Both the position numbers and the translations under genes were made by a program. The notes below the pieces were generated by a model. The model was not told the DNA's origin. It saw only the letters and a program-made list of their open reading frames with translations, and did not search any database. Positions 13,044 through 21,052 of a stretch of DNA of 35,552 nucleotides are shown in pieces; the stretch's first letter is position 1, and each line of letters begins with the position of its first letter. The stretch is from G963674505 sp964575975 (lineage in GTDB: Bacteria > Desulfobacterota > Desulfobacteria > Desulfobacterales > SKZT01): contig CAZNTU010000032.1 in NCBI GenBank assembly GCA_964575975.1, positions 1-35,552 of the forward strand. The letters are read 5' to 3'.

Positions 13044-16016
13044 TTATATCTCCCGGACCACTTTTTTCAGATAAATGACGGCCGGCTTGGTGTTCAGATA
13101 TCCCATGGCCTGGTAGGCCCGGGTATCATCCACCATTTTTCGGACCTTGCTGTTCTTGTCCATGAGGTTTCCAAACGTGAACACCCCGGTGGGGCAAGTC
13201 TGGAGGCAGGCCGGCACGACCTCGCCGTCCAGGATTTCCCGGTCTTCGTCCTTGGCCGTTCCATGCGCCTGCTTGATCCTCTGAATGCAAAAGGAACATT
13301 TTTCCATGACGCCTTTGGAGCGAACCGTGACGTCGGGGTTGAGCTGCCAGTTCAACGGGTCGGGCCAATTCCAGGCGAACCAGTTGAACCGCCTGACCTT
13401 GTACGGGCAGTTCTGGGAGCAGAACCGGGTGCCGATGCAACGGTTGTAGACCTGGTTGTTGATCCCCTCCTTGTTGTGGTGGGGGGCGTAGACGGGACAG
13501 ACGGACTCGCAGGGGGCGTTGTCGCAGTGCTGGCAAAGCATGGGGAAGAATATGAAATTCTCCTTCTTGTTCATGTCCAGGTAGCGGTGGATGGCCAGCC
13601 AGGACATTTCCCGCTGTTCCAGGATTCGTTCCAGCCCCACGATTCCCACGTTGTTCTCCGCGTAGCAGGCGGTCGCGCAGGCGCCGCACCCGATGCAGCG
13701 GTCCAAATCCACGACCATGGCCCACCGATAGCCGTCGTGCTCGTGCGGCGGATAGAAGTCCCTTTTCGGGTCGTACCCTTCGGGAAGGGGAAGCGTCATG
13801 GGAAAATCCCACATGCCGAGACCTTCCTTCTTTTTGTGCGCCGCCTCCTCCTTTCCGCCGGCCGCGCGCGTCAGATCCTCCAACGAAACGGAGAGCGCGA
13901 TTTTTCGTTCGTGCTGGTCGATGTCGCCGTCGGTGTGGGCGACGGGAACCGTTTTTCCGGCGGACGATATGGAAACGGGGCTGAAAAAGACGGGACCGTC
14001 CGTTTCCGGATTCGTTTTTGCCGGAAGCAGCCGGAACGGATTCACGCCCATGCCTTTCGCGTACCGGCCGAATCCCTCGTGACCCTGTCCGGTCCAGATT
14101 ACAACGGCGCCGGGATGAACGCCGTCGGTCGCGTATGCCGGAGCTTCTAATGTTCCCGCATTCGTTTTCAGCTTCAGAAGAGAACCCTGGGCCGCGCCTT
14201 TTTTGGATAGGGTTTCAGGATTGGCCAGAACGGGCGTGTGCCAAGCCACCTTTGTTATCGGATCCGGGACTTCGCACATCCAAGGACGATTCCCGTTTCT
14301 TCCGTCGAAAAATCGGATGGAAGGCGTCACCAGAAGAACGGCGTCGTCGGTTTCCGGCTCTTGCGTTTCCTTAAGGGCAAGGCCGGTCTCCAAGGAGTCC
14401 GCCATTGTTTTTTCCGGTGAAAAGACATAGGGCTCTTTTGTTCGGTTTTCGTCGAAAATGCCGCCTCGCTGGATCGTGTACAGCCAATCCAACTCGGTTT
14501 CGACAACCCCTTTTTCTTTCAGCTTTTGAAACAGGCAATCTTGGTAGGATACCGATGTCGAATCGTTTCTGGCGGCCAGAAATACATCCCCGATGTCCGG
14601 GATGGCCGAAAAAGCTCCCATGGCCGGCTGGAGAGTGGCGACGATGTCCGACGTCCCCGAATATTCGTCCCAGGTTTCCAGCGGATGCGCGACGGGAAAT
14701 ACCAAGTCGGCAAGTTCCGCGGTTTCGTCCATGAAATGGGAAAAGGATATCGTGAAAACGTTTTCCGACGCGATCGTCTCATTCGCGCCGGATTCTGGGG
14801 ACAGAGCATACGCAGGATTGACGTTATGTAAAAGGAGGACCGCTCCGTCGGCTTCTTTCATTTGGCCGAACATGTCGTGGACCTGCTTTCGACTGTCGGC
14901 CGTCTCGACGCGGTGTCTCCGGTCGAAATCCACGAGGCTTGCTTCGGGATCAAGGACCACATTCAAAAGGTTGGCCGCGAGGTCCGTCGCATATGCGTTT
15001 TCTCCCCAGGACCCGGAGCCGCTTCCTATAATCAGAGGACTGTTCGATTTTAACAGGCTTTGGCAAAGCTTTTTATAGCTTTCGGCGGATACGCCCGCCA
15101 TCCAGGCGACTTTTTCGGGCGTGTATTGCTCGGAGGCTTTTCCAAGGATATCCCTTAGATTCGCCGGGGTTTCCGTTCCCCTCCCGGAGGCGAGGACCTC
15201 GCGAATCAGCCCCAGCGCCACGACCGCCTCCTTGCCCGGCTTGCAGGAAATCCACAGATCCGCGTTGGCCCCCGTCATGGAGCGAAACGGGCTTACATGA
15301 ACGAACGCGCCTTTGTTTCCGTCCTCCTTGTACGCATGCATATCCTTGAACTTGCGGGCGTACTCGACCGGGGAAAGCCACGTTTCCAGGAAATCGGCGC
15401 CGAAGGAAACCAGGAAATCCGCTTTCTCCATTTTATAGGACGGCAAGCCGTCGAGGCCGAAAACCGCGCGGTTGGCTTTTTTAAGCGACTCGTAGGCGAA
15501 CGGTTCGAAAACGACGGGAGGCGGGCTGTTCCAGGAACTCATGCATTCGGCGAAGAGACCGTGCAAGGTTTCCCCGACGACTTCCGTGAGCATGCGGACA
15601 TTTCCAGGCCCTTTCTTCGCGGCTTCGTCGGTCTTGCCTTTCAGAATGAGAGCCGCCTCCTCGAAGGAGATCGCTTTGAACGCGCCGTTTTCCTTGAGCA
15701 AGGGATTTTTCAGCCGGTCGGGATGCAGGATCGCCTGAACGGCCGCCTGTCCCCTCATGCAAAGTTTTCCTCGGTTGATGGGATGGTGCGGATGGCCTTC
15801 GACCTTGATAACCCGGCCTTCCCGGTTCTTCGCCAGAATTCCGCATCCGGCGGGACATTCCCGGCATGTGGCGGCGTACCATGTCGCCTTGCCGACGACC
15901 ATGTCGTCGGGGGCCGCGACTAGGGAAAAAAGATACTTGTCGGGCCGTGTGTTGCATCCGGCCGCAATCGAAACGGTTCCGATCCCGGCGATTTTGAGGA
16001 AAGTTCTACGCTTCAT
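13044..16016 (-). CDS. actB: ActB, Tat-exported Fe-S / molybdopterin-like subunit of alternative complex III
   Basis: A 990-residue protein from ATG 16014-16016, chosen because it yields a twin-arginine lipoprotein signal (MKRRTFLKIAGIG, then AAGC21) and a GGGAG Shine-Dalgarno about 12 nt upstream; an ATG 36 codons earlier would bury the signal. The N-terminal half is the molybdopterin-oxidoreductase-like domain of ActB and retains a four-Cys motif at C51, C54, C58 and C86 (CRECPAGCG ... LCMRGQ). The C-terminal half is ferredoxin-like: DRCIGCGACATACYAENN, then HCDNAPCESVCPVYAP, FCSQNCPYKVRRF and CSFCIQRIKQ, so three or four more cubane clusters. It passes electrons from ActC towards ActA. It is the first gene of the operon, downstream of the consensus promoter. 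Confidence 0.93.
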   Translation of the reverse strand: MKRRTFLKIAGIGTVSIAAGCNTRPDKYLFSLVAAPDDMVVGKATWYAATCRECPAGCGILAKNREGRVIKVEGHPHHPINRGKLCMRGQAAVQAILHPDRLKNPLLKENGAFKAISFEEAALILKGKTDEAAKKGPGNVRMLTEVVGETLHGLFAECMSSWNSPPPVVFEPFAYESLKKANRAVFGLDGLPSYKMEKADFLVSFGADFLETWLSPVEYARKFKDMHAYKEDGNKGAFVHVSPFRSMTGANADLWISCKPGKEAVVALGLIREVLASGRGTETPANLRDILGKASEQYTPEKVAWMAGVSAESYKKLCQSLLKSNSPLIIGSGSGSWGENAYATDLAANLLNVVLDPEASLVDFDRRHRVETADSRKQVHDMFGQMKEADGAVLLLHNVNPAYALSPESGANETIASENVFTISFSHFMDETAELADLVFPVAHPLETWDEYSGTSDIVATLQPAMGAFSAIPDIGDVFLAARNDSTSVSYQDCLFQKLKEKGVVETELDWLYTIQRGGIFDENRTKEPYVFSPEKTMADSLETGLALKETQEPETDDAVLLVTPSIRFFDGRNGNRPWMCEVPDPITKVAWHTPVLANPETLSKKGAAQGSLLKLKTNAGTLEAPAYATDGVHPGAVVIWTGQGHEGFGRYAKGMGVNPFRLLPAKTNPETDGPVFFSPVSISSAGKTVPVAHTDGDIDQHERKIALSVSLEDLTRAAGGKEEAAHKKKEGLGMWDFPMTLPLPEGYDPKRDFYPPHEHDGYRWAMVVDLDRCIGCGACATACYAENNVGIVGLERILEQREMSWLAIHRYLDMNKKENFIFFPMLCQHCDNAPCESVCPVYAPHHNKEGINNQVYNRCIGTRFCSQNCPYKVRRFNWFAWNWPDPLNWQLNPDVTVRSKGVMEKCSFCIQRIKQAHGTAKDEDREILDGEVVPACLQTCPTGVFTFGNLMDKNSKVRKMVDDTRAYQAMGYLNTKPAVIYLKKVVREI

Positions 16017-16161
16017 TTCAAACAGGTTCTCCCTGTGCAATGCGGCTGGGCGGATATCGAAAAAAATTCCGGCAAAAACGCTCGTTAGTAGTCGATTTTG
16101 TCGGGAATCGATGTCCGCGCTCAAAATTAATTGTCAATTTTTAGCTGCAATCATCTTATTG

Positions 16162-16195
16162 AGGGCATTATAGAAAAGCCCTAAATAGGTGTCAA
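16162..16195 (-). promoter_or_regulatory. Consensus sigma70 promoter of the ACIII-cbb3 operon, with a palindrome on the -10 box
   Basis: On the minus strand TTGACA (complement of 16190-16195), a 17-bp spacer and TATAAT (complement of 16167-16172) match both consensus hexamers perfectly. The -10 box lies between AGGGC and GCCCT arms (16162-16166 and 16178-16182), a possible operator. Expected start of transcription is near 16160, giving a leader of about 140 nt before actB. Confidence 0.8.
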
Positions 16196-16315
16196 GAAAC
16201 TTAATCCCGCCTATTATTGGAACGGTACGGTGGCATTGGCGGGCGAGAGTTAAGTTGACGTTTATTTTCAAGTGTTTAGCCTCTTGTATAACCCGTTAAA
16301 AACAAGGAGGTTCCT

Positions 16316-16531
16316 ATGACGGACAAATCCGAAATACGCAAAGAGTTGATGGACGTGATCGGAGAGGAAGGATGCGGCGTTTCCTGCGAGGAGGCTGACA
16401 TATTTCACGACCAGGACGGATGGAAAATGATGCTGGAGGGCTTTATGGAGCCTTGGAGTCTCGGCGACACTGTCGAGGAAGCCAAAAAGAACATCCGTGA
16501 ATACGCCAAAATGGGTTTCGGATTGAGTTGA
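16316..16531 (+). CDS. Unknown small acidic protein with a perfect Shine-Dalgarno
   Basis: A 71-residue protein beginning MTDKSEIRKELMDV at ATG 16316-16318, preceded by AAGGAGG at 6-7 nt, which is the best ribosome-binding site in the window. It has no membrane segment. The C-terminal part (WKMMLEGFMEPWSLGDTVEE, then REYAKMGFGLS) hints at a small beta-alpha unit such as HicB-like proteins, but I do not recognise a family. It contains two Cys (CGVSC). It is transcribed divergently from the ACIII operon and followed by a strong hairpin, so it appears monocistronic. Function unknown. Confidence 0.75.
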   Translation: MTDKSEIRKELMDVIGEEGCGVSCEEADIFHDQDGWKMMLEGFMEPWSLGDTVEEAKKNIREYAKMGFGLS

Positions 16532-16825
16532 GTGGAAAGAGCGAGGTGAAACTGACGCCCTTCCAGCGACTGGAGAAGAGTTGAAATTTTTCTTGAGGAA
16601 TATTGAAAAGAATCGACCCATTCTCCCAACCTCGTTTGTTTCGAAACATCCTTTGGAATATCAAAAGCGGCATTGCCGCAGCCGGAACAATAAACACAAT
16701 AAACAATGGAGCGCCCCTGAACGGTAAAATCCGATTTCTCGTTCAGGGGCTTTAATTTCTAGCACAGCCATCTTCCTGCGGGTGGGGCCGATAGAGAAGA
16801 ATCGCTTTTGGCTGTCGAAATGTAT
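16532..16825. other. Non-coding stretch with no recognised gene apart from the terminator hairpin
   Basis: Between the 71-aa gene and the NosL-like relic I see only short frames without a Shine-Dalgarno sequence or protein-like composition. The single structured element is the hairpin at 16713-16758. Confidence 0.5.
16713..16758 (+). terminator. Rho-independent-like terminator after the 71-aa gene
   Basis: An 11-bp perfect stem, GCCCCTGAACG (16713-16723) with CGTTCAGGGGC (16740-16750), a 16-nt loop and a TTTAATTT tail. It lies 182 nt downstream of the 71-aa gene stop; direct pairing with that gene is likely but the distance is long. Confidence 0.65.
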
Positions 16826-17321
16826 ATGATTTTCTCGGATGTAAAATGAATAGGGTATAATACCTATATTGCGGAGATGCGTACCGTATACGAAGATTTT
16901 TGCTTGCTAGTCGGATAACCGAGTGCTACGAGAGAAATGTCGGAGCAAATCGCTGTTCTAATTACGGTGGGCGACTACGATTCGAAAAAAACAGATCGAT
17001 GCTGTGAAGGCGTTCTGGGTAATCGGCGGGGACTAAGCGGGAGTGATGACCCAAAGAGAGAAGTGGGCCTTCGAAACGGAAGATTCGGCCGACGCGTTTA
17101 TAAAATCGCACGGCGGCCGCCCGGCCACTTTCTCCGAGGCGATGAAAGCCGCTTTCGAGGACATGTACGGGGACACGCGAATGATTCGCGAGAAAAGAGA
17201 GATGATGAGGATGAAAATGGAGTCGTCTTTCCTAAACCATCCTGCGATTAGCCGGCGACTCATTCCGGAAAAAGCCTGGGCATCATATCGGCGTACTTTT
17301 TCATCACTTCGGATTTCTTGA
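16826..17321 (+). pseudogene. NosL-like protein remnant (frameshift and nonsense)
   Basis: Three frames together resemble a NosL-type protein. One reads ITVGDYDSKK, then a 7-A run (16985-16991) shifts into a frame reading QIDAVKAFWVIGGD, then a TAA (17034-17036) stands where a coding codon is expected, and the frame continues AGVMTQREKWAFETEDSADA, ... IKSHGGRPATFSEAMKAAFE, DMYGDTRMIREKR. The order DYxxxKxIDAxKAFWVIGxD ... GVMTxxxKWAFE ... GGxxATFxEAMKAA matches the C-terminal half of NosL family proteins as I know them. The N-terminal Cys-containing half is poorly visible (around 16826-16930). Only the part after 16960 is firm. The frame also runs into the 3' end of the convergent acyl-CoA synthetase. 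Confidence 0.6.
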
Positions 17322-19050
17322 GTTTCAACGTCGGCGTCACCAAGCCGTCTTGGATGGAAAATTCCGGGACGATCGCAAATGTTTTTATTGTTTCGAAGGA
17401 CGCGAGGTTGCTGTTCACTTCCTTGATTTCCGATTCGATCAGGCTGCGAATTTCGGGATTTTCCGACAGTCCGTCCATGTCCGAAAAATCGATGTGGTTT
17501 TGGTTTGCGTAAGCTTTGACCGATTCGGGTTCAAGGGTGACCAGCGCGGCCAGGTACTTTTTGCCTTCGCCTATCACGCAAGCCTGATTGATGTATGCGG
17601 ATGTGGTCAGAAATCCTTCTATGCGAGAGGGTGCGATATTCTTGCCGCCCGCCGTGATGAGAATTTCCTTTTTCCGTCCCGTGATTTTCAGGAAATTGTC
17701 GTCGTCGATTTCCCCCAGATCCCCGGACAGCTGCCATCCGTCCTCCGTCATGGTTCGCGCGGTCTCGTCCGGCATTTTATAGTATTGCTTCATGATGTTT
17801 CTTCCACGAAACATCACCTCGCCGTCGTCGGCGATCTTATGTTCCACTCCGACCGCCGGAGGCCCCACCCATCCGAAACGATAATTGTCCGGCCGGTTGA
17901 CGTTGGTAAAGGATGTGTTTTCGCTCATGCCGAAGCCTTCTAATACCAGAATGCCGGCCGCGTGGAAAAATTTGGCGATTAAAGGGTTCAGAGGCGCGGC
18001 GCCGCACCCGATCCACCGGATTCTTCCGCCGAAGGCGTCCTTTAGTTTGTCCAGTACCAGTTTTTTTCCGAGTGCGAATTGGACTTGGGTCGTAAACTTG
18101 ACGTGCTTTTTTTTCAATTTGCATTCGCTTACCTCCTGGCCGACATCCATGGCCCAGTTGAACAGTGTCTTGGCAAGCAACCCCTTGGATTGAACCCCCG
18201 CCAGCACCTTGGCCTGAACCTTTTCGAAAATCCTGGGGACAGCCGCCAGCCAGTGGGGCCGGGCCGCTTTCATATCCACGGCAAGCGTCTGCATGTTCCT
18301 GTTGAAAGTGGTGGCGCATCCCCCTAAAATCGCGGCGTACACGCATGCGCGGGCGAACACGTGGGCCAGTGGGAGGAAAAGGAATGTTTCGTCGCCTTTT
18401 CTGATATCGCAGCTCTTCAGAACGGACTGCGCGGTGAAGGTCAGGTTGTCGTGGGTAAGTACCGCTCCCTTGGGAACACCCGTGGTTCCGGACGTATACA
18501 CGATGCATGCCGGGTCGTCGGGTCCGGTTTCCGATACGCGCGTCATGAATTCGTCGTCGGATACGTCCTTTCCGAGAGCCAGGTACCGGTCGAAACCGAT
18601 CGTCCAATCGCCCTGGGAGGACGCGAGTCCTTCGAACAGGACCACTTTTCGAACATTGGGGATTTCATCTTTGATATCCGACAGCTTGTCCAGTTGCTCG
18701 CGGTTTTCGGCGAAAACAAGCACGCCGTCGCAATGATCGATAATATACCCGCAGTCCCGGGGAAGATTGGAATGGTAGATCCCGACGGTAACCGCGCCCA
18801 CGCTGTTGATTGCCAGGTCGGCGAGCACCCATCGATAGCAGCTGTAAGACAGGATGTTGACTTTATCTCCCTTTCCGACCCCAAGGGCTATCAGGCTCTT
18901 TGCGGCGGCTTTGACCTGGGAGTGGAACTCGTCCCATGTCACCGCCATTTTTCCGGAGCTTGCAAACCATCTGTAGGCAACGCTCTTCGGTTGTCCTTTT
19001 ACGGTTTCCTCGAGCATTTCATGGACATTCGCGCAATCGACGAAGGGCAT
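17260..19050 (-). CDS. fadD: Long-chain acyl-CoA synthetase (AMP-forming)
   Basis: A 596-residue ANL-superfamily enzyme. The phosphate loop YTSGTTGVPKGAVLTHDNLT is at about 180-199, followed by the acyl-adenylate motif GFGMSEN and the hinge/lysine region LKITGRKKEILITAGGKNI near residue 460. It activates long-chain fatty acids with ATP and CoA. The start at 19050 (MPFVDCANVHEMLEE) is preceded by GGAGGTG 6 nt upstream; a longer frame to 19200 lacks a comparable site. It follows the rhomboid gene on the same strand after a 186-bp gap. Substrate chain length is inferred from family only. Confidence 0.92.
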   Translation of the reverse strand: MPFVDCANVHEMLEETVKGQPKSVAYRWFASSGKMAVTWDEFHSQVKAAAKSLIALGVGKGDKVNILSYSCYRWVLADLAINSVGAVTVGIYHSNLPRDCGYIIDHCDGVLVFAENREQLDKLSDIKDEIPNVRKVVLFEGLASSQGDWTIGFDRYLALGKDVSDDEFMTRVSETGPDDPACIVYTSGTTGVPKGAVLTHDNLTFTAQSVLKSCDIRKGDETFLFLPLAHVFARACVYAAILGGCATTFNRNMQTLAVDMKAARPHWLAAVPRIFEKVQAKVLAGVQSKGLLAKTLFNWAMDVGQEVSECKLKKKHVKFTTQVQFALGKKLVLDKLKDAFGGRIRWIGCGAAPLNPLIAKFFHAAGILVLEGFGMSENTSFTNVNRPDNYRFGWVGPPAVGVEHKIADDGEVMFRGRNIMKQYYKMPDETARTMTEDGWQLSGDLGEIDDDNFLKITGRKKEILITAGGKNIAPSRIEGFLTTSAYINQACVIGEGKKYLAALVTLEPESVKAYANQNHIDFSDMDGLSENPEIRSLIESEIKEVNSNLASFETIKTFAIVPEFSIQDGLVTPTLKLKKSEVMKKYADMMPRLFPE

Positions 19051-19236
19051 TTTTCCACCTCCATTTTCGGGGTTTGATTTCGATTCCACAGGCGCGTTTG
19101 ATATCGATACGGCCTCGCGAGGCTTTGAAGCTCGGAGGTCTTTTCGTTGCCGGATTCGCATCCAAATCCAGACAATCCGTAATCGACTGTCGATTTCCAA
19201 TTGTAAACGATCGCTGTTCGGAAAAAAAGACTTCTT

Positions 19237-19791
19237 TCAGGAAGATCTTGTCCCTTTGGTCGCCCAGGCTGCCGTAACTCCGGATACGAACCCGAAAAAA
19301 TGGCCGCTCCAGCTTACGCCGGGAACGTAGCTCAACAAGGATAGAAGACTCCCGCCGTAAAGAAAAAACACAACGAGCGAACACGCAAGGGCGACCGCTT
19401 CCTTCCTGAAAATGCCCACGAACAATAAAAATCCGATCAGACCGAAAATAATCCCGCTCGCTCCAATATGCACCGTATTGCCGGAGGCGAAAAACCAGAC
19501 GAGGGCGCCTCCCAGAATCCAAATGATGAAAAGAGCCTTGTAGGCGAGTTTTCGGCTGAACGACAGGCATACCGCCATGAGAACCAGAAGTGCGCCCGTA
19601 TTGGCGACCAGGTGGTCCAGGTTGCCGTGGAGAAGCGGCGCGGCCAGAATCCCCCATAAATGACCCGTGTCCCTCGGTCTCAGGCCCAAGATTCTAAGAT
19701 CGGCGGGAAACAGGAAATCGATGAAAAAAACAATCCACAAAACGGCGACAAACCCGACGGAAATTTTAACGGCCCCGGAAATGTTCTTCAT
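19237..19791 (-). CDS. Rhomboid-family intramembrane serine protease
   Basis: A 184-residue polytopic protein with about six hydrophobic segments. The catalytic Ser lies in GASGIIFG (the GxSG motif) and the catalytic His in SWSGHFFGFVSG, the two residues of the rhomboid dyad. The upstream HGNLDHLVANT block matches the rhomboid helix-2 signature H(L)xxN. It cuts transmembrane helices of substrate proteins in the inner membrane. It lies between sixA and fadD on the same strand. Substrate unknown. It is short compared with GlpG and lacks its cytosolic domain. Confidence 0.88.
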   Translation of the reverse strand: MKNISGAVKISVGFVAVLWIVFFIDFLFPADLRILGLRPRDTGHLWGILAAPLLHGNLDHLVANTGALLVLMAVCLSFSRKLAYKALFIIWILGGALVWFFASGNTVHIGASGIIFGLIGFLLFVGIFRKEAVALACSLVVFFLYGGSLLSLLSYVPGVSWSGHFFGFVSGVTAAWATKGTRSS

Positions 19792-19842
19792 TGGACTCCT
19801 TTGCGATCAACAGGGTATGTATCGATTCCACTGAAAAAGACG

Positions 19843-20304
19843 TCATCCTATATTGGGAGAAAGCGACCATTTAACGACCCAGCCTTGATTCCCCGGTCCT
19901 TTGTCGAGACAAACGATTCCTCCGTTCTGGAATTTGAATATGGTCGTTTCATTGGAGCCGACGACCAGATAAGAGGTCAGTTTTTCCATGAACGGCAGGT
20001 GTCCCACCAGCATGAGATCGGAATCGGGAGCGAGCTTGGAGGCGAATTCGGAAACGTCGTCCAAAGGCTTTATTCCGGCCGTTTCCTCGACCTTGTCCTC
20101 GATTCCCAAAGCTGACGCGAAAATTTCGGCGGTCTGCCGCGCGCGTTTTTTTTCGCTGTGAAGTATTTTCGACACCTTCACGTTGTAGAATTTCGCGGTA
20201 TCGGCAATTTTTTGGACCTCTGTCCTTCCTTCCGCAGACAGGCCCTTCTCCGGGTCCATGTCCTTGGAGAGGCTTTTGCCGTGTTGAACGAGATATAGCG
20301 ACAT
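19843..20304 (-). CDS. sixA: SixA-like histidine phosphatase
   Basis: A 153-residue member of the histidine phosphatase superfamily. The RHG catalytic motif reads QHGKS (Gln7-His8-Gly9), so the phospho-accepting His is kept while the preceding Arg is Gln. The second conserved part is in SEKKRARQTAE and the late VGHLPFME holds the second His. SixA removes phosphate from phosphohistidine of Hpt domains (such as in phosphorelays or the nitrogen PTS). It lies upstream of rhomboid on the same strand. The loss of the Arg may change activity, so a different substrate is possible. Confidence 0.85.
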   Translation of the reverse strand: MSLYLVQHGKSLSKDMDPEKGLSAEGRTEVQKIADTAKFYNVKVSKILHSEKKRARQTAEIFASALGIEDKVEETAGIKPLDDVSEFASKLAPDSDLMLVGHLPFMEKLTSYLVVGSNETTIFKFQNGGIVCLDKGPGNQGWVVKWSLSPNIG

Positions 20305-20661
20305 TATGTCCTCCTTCTTTATTCCTCCCGCGTTAAAAGGATTAGGGCATTGAAAGCCCGCACACGATCGGAAACAGCATAAACATCCTTGCGAAAAACC
20401 TCAAGCGCAAAATTGGAATTTTAGTAAAACCGTAAAAAAAAGAGGCGTTCGTTTTTCCCAGGGTTTGGCATAACATCGTTATTTTCTTGACAAATCGGTA
20501 CGTTATAAGTAGCATGCAAAAAATCGTCGACAACCCCTTGAGCTAGCCGAATTTTAATTCAGGTGGAAAACGCGGGGGCGGTAAAGAGCTTTTTTTGAAG
20601 TACTTGTGGAGTTGAAGGTGGAAATTTAAATAGAAAACAGCTTGGAAGGAGTATATCCACG
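20305..20661. promoter_or_regulatory. Intergenic region between sixA and the IHF gene, with the probable IHF promoter
   Basis: No gene is seen. A plus-strand TTGACA (20488-20493), a 17-bp spacer and TAGCAT (20511-20516, 4 of 6 matches to TATAAT) make a candidate promoter, giving a leader of about 140 nt to the ATG at 20662. A short minus-strand frame here (20342-20533) has no ribosome-binding site and is not called. Confidence 0.5.
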
Positions 20662-20946
20662 ATGACGCTTACCAAAGCGGACATAGTAGATTGCATTCGC
20701 AACGAACTCGGGTTCCCGAGAAAGAGAAGCGCAGATATCATGGAAACTTTCCTCGAGATTCTTAAAAGAAACATGGCGGCGGGAGAGGACGTCCTCATAA
20801 GCGGTTTCGGCAAATTCTGCGTCAATGAAAAGCGGGCCCGAAGAGGCCGCAACCCGGCCACCGGAAGCGATTTGATGCTCGTAAAAAGAAGGGTGGTGAC
20901 CTTTAAATGCTCCCAAGTGCTCAGAAAAAGAATGAACGAGGAATAA
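20662..20946 (+). CDS. ihfA: IHF alpha/HU-family DNA-bending protein
   Basis: A 94-residue protein with the HU/IHF fold. N-terminal helices (TKADIVDCIRNELGF) lead to the DNA-intercalating arm RARRGRNPATGSDLML (the RxGRNPxTG signature with the conserved Pro). RxGRNPxT is shared by HU and IHF; the N-terminus MTLTKADI and Cys/Arg pattern favour IHF alpha. It bends DNA and supports recombination and nucleoid structure. AAGGAG stands about 14 nt before the ATG. A GC hairpin follows its stop. A HU assignment cannot be excluded. Confidence 0.88.
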   Translation: MTLTKADIVDCIRNELGFPRKRSADIMETFLEILKRNMAAGEDVLISGFGKFCVNEKRARRGRNPATGSDLMLVKRRVVTFKCSQVLRKRMNEE

Positions 20947-20960
20947 AGAAGAGCTGTTCC

Positions 20961-20995
20961 GGCAAGTCGCCCGGCCGCTAAACGGCCGGGGTGCC
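20961..20995 (+). terminator. GC-rich hairpin after the IHF gene
   Basis: CCCGGCCG (20970-20977), loop CTAAA, CGGCCGGG (20983-20990), extended by an outer GGCA/TGCC pair (20961-20964 and 20992-20995). No T-run follows. It lies 15 nt after the IHF stop and could terminate or stabilise the transcript. Confidence 0.55.
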
Positions 20996-21052
20996 CATTT
21001 AATCCCCAATGTCAACCATCAAACGCAACAGGATTATCCACGGTTATTTCGC

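Noticed and set aside
12375..14150. 591-codon plus-strand frame
   Set aside because: Antisense shadow of actB/actC, created by the GC-rich codon bias; composition (Asp/His/Gly/Val-rich) is typical of shadow frames.
13044..16124. Longer ActB start at 16124
   Set aside because: It would place 36 residues before the twin-arginine lipoprotein signal.
20342..20533. Small minus-strand membrane protein between sixA and ihfA
   Set aside because: No ribosome-binding site and it overlaps the promoter of the IHF gene; hydrophobicity follows from AT-rich sequence.
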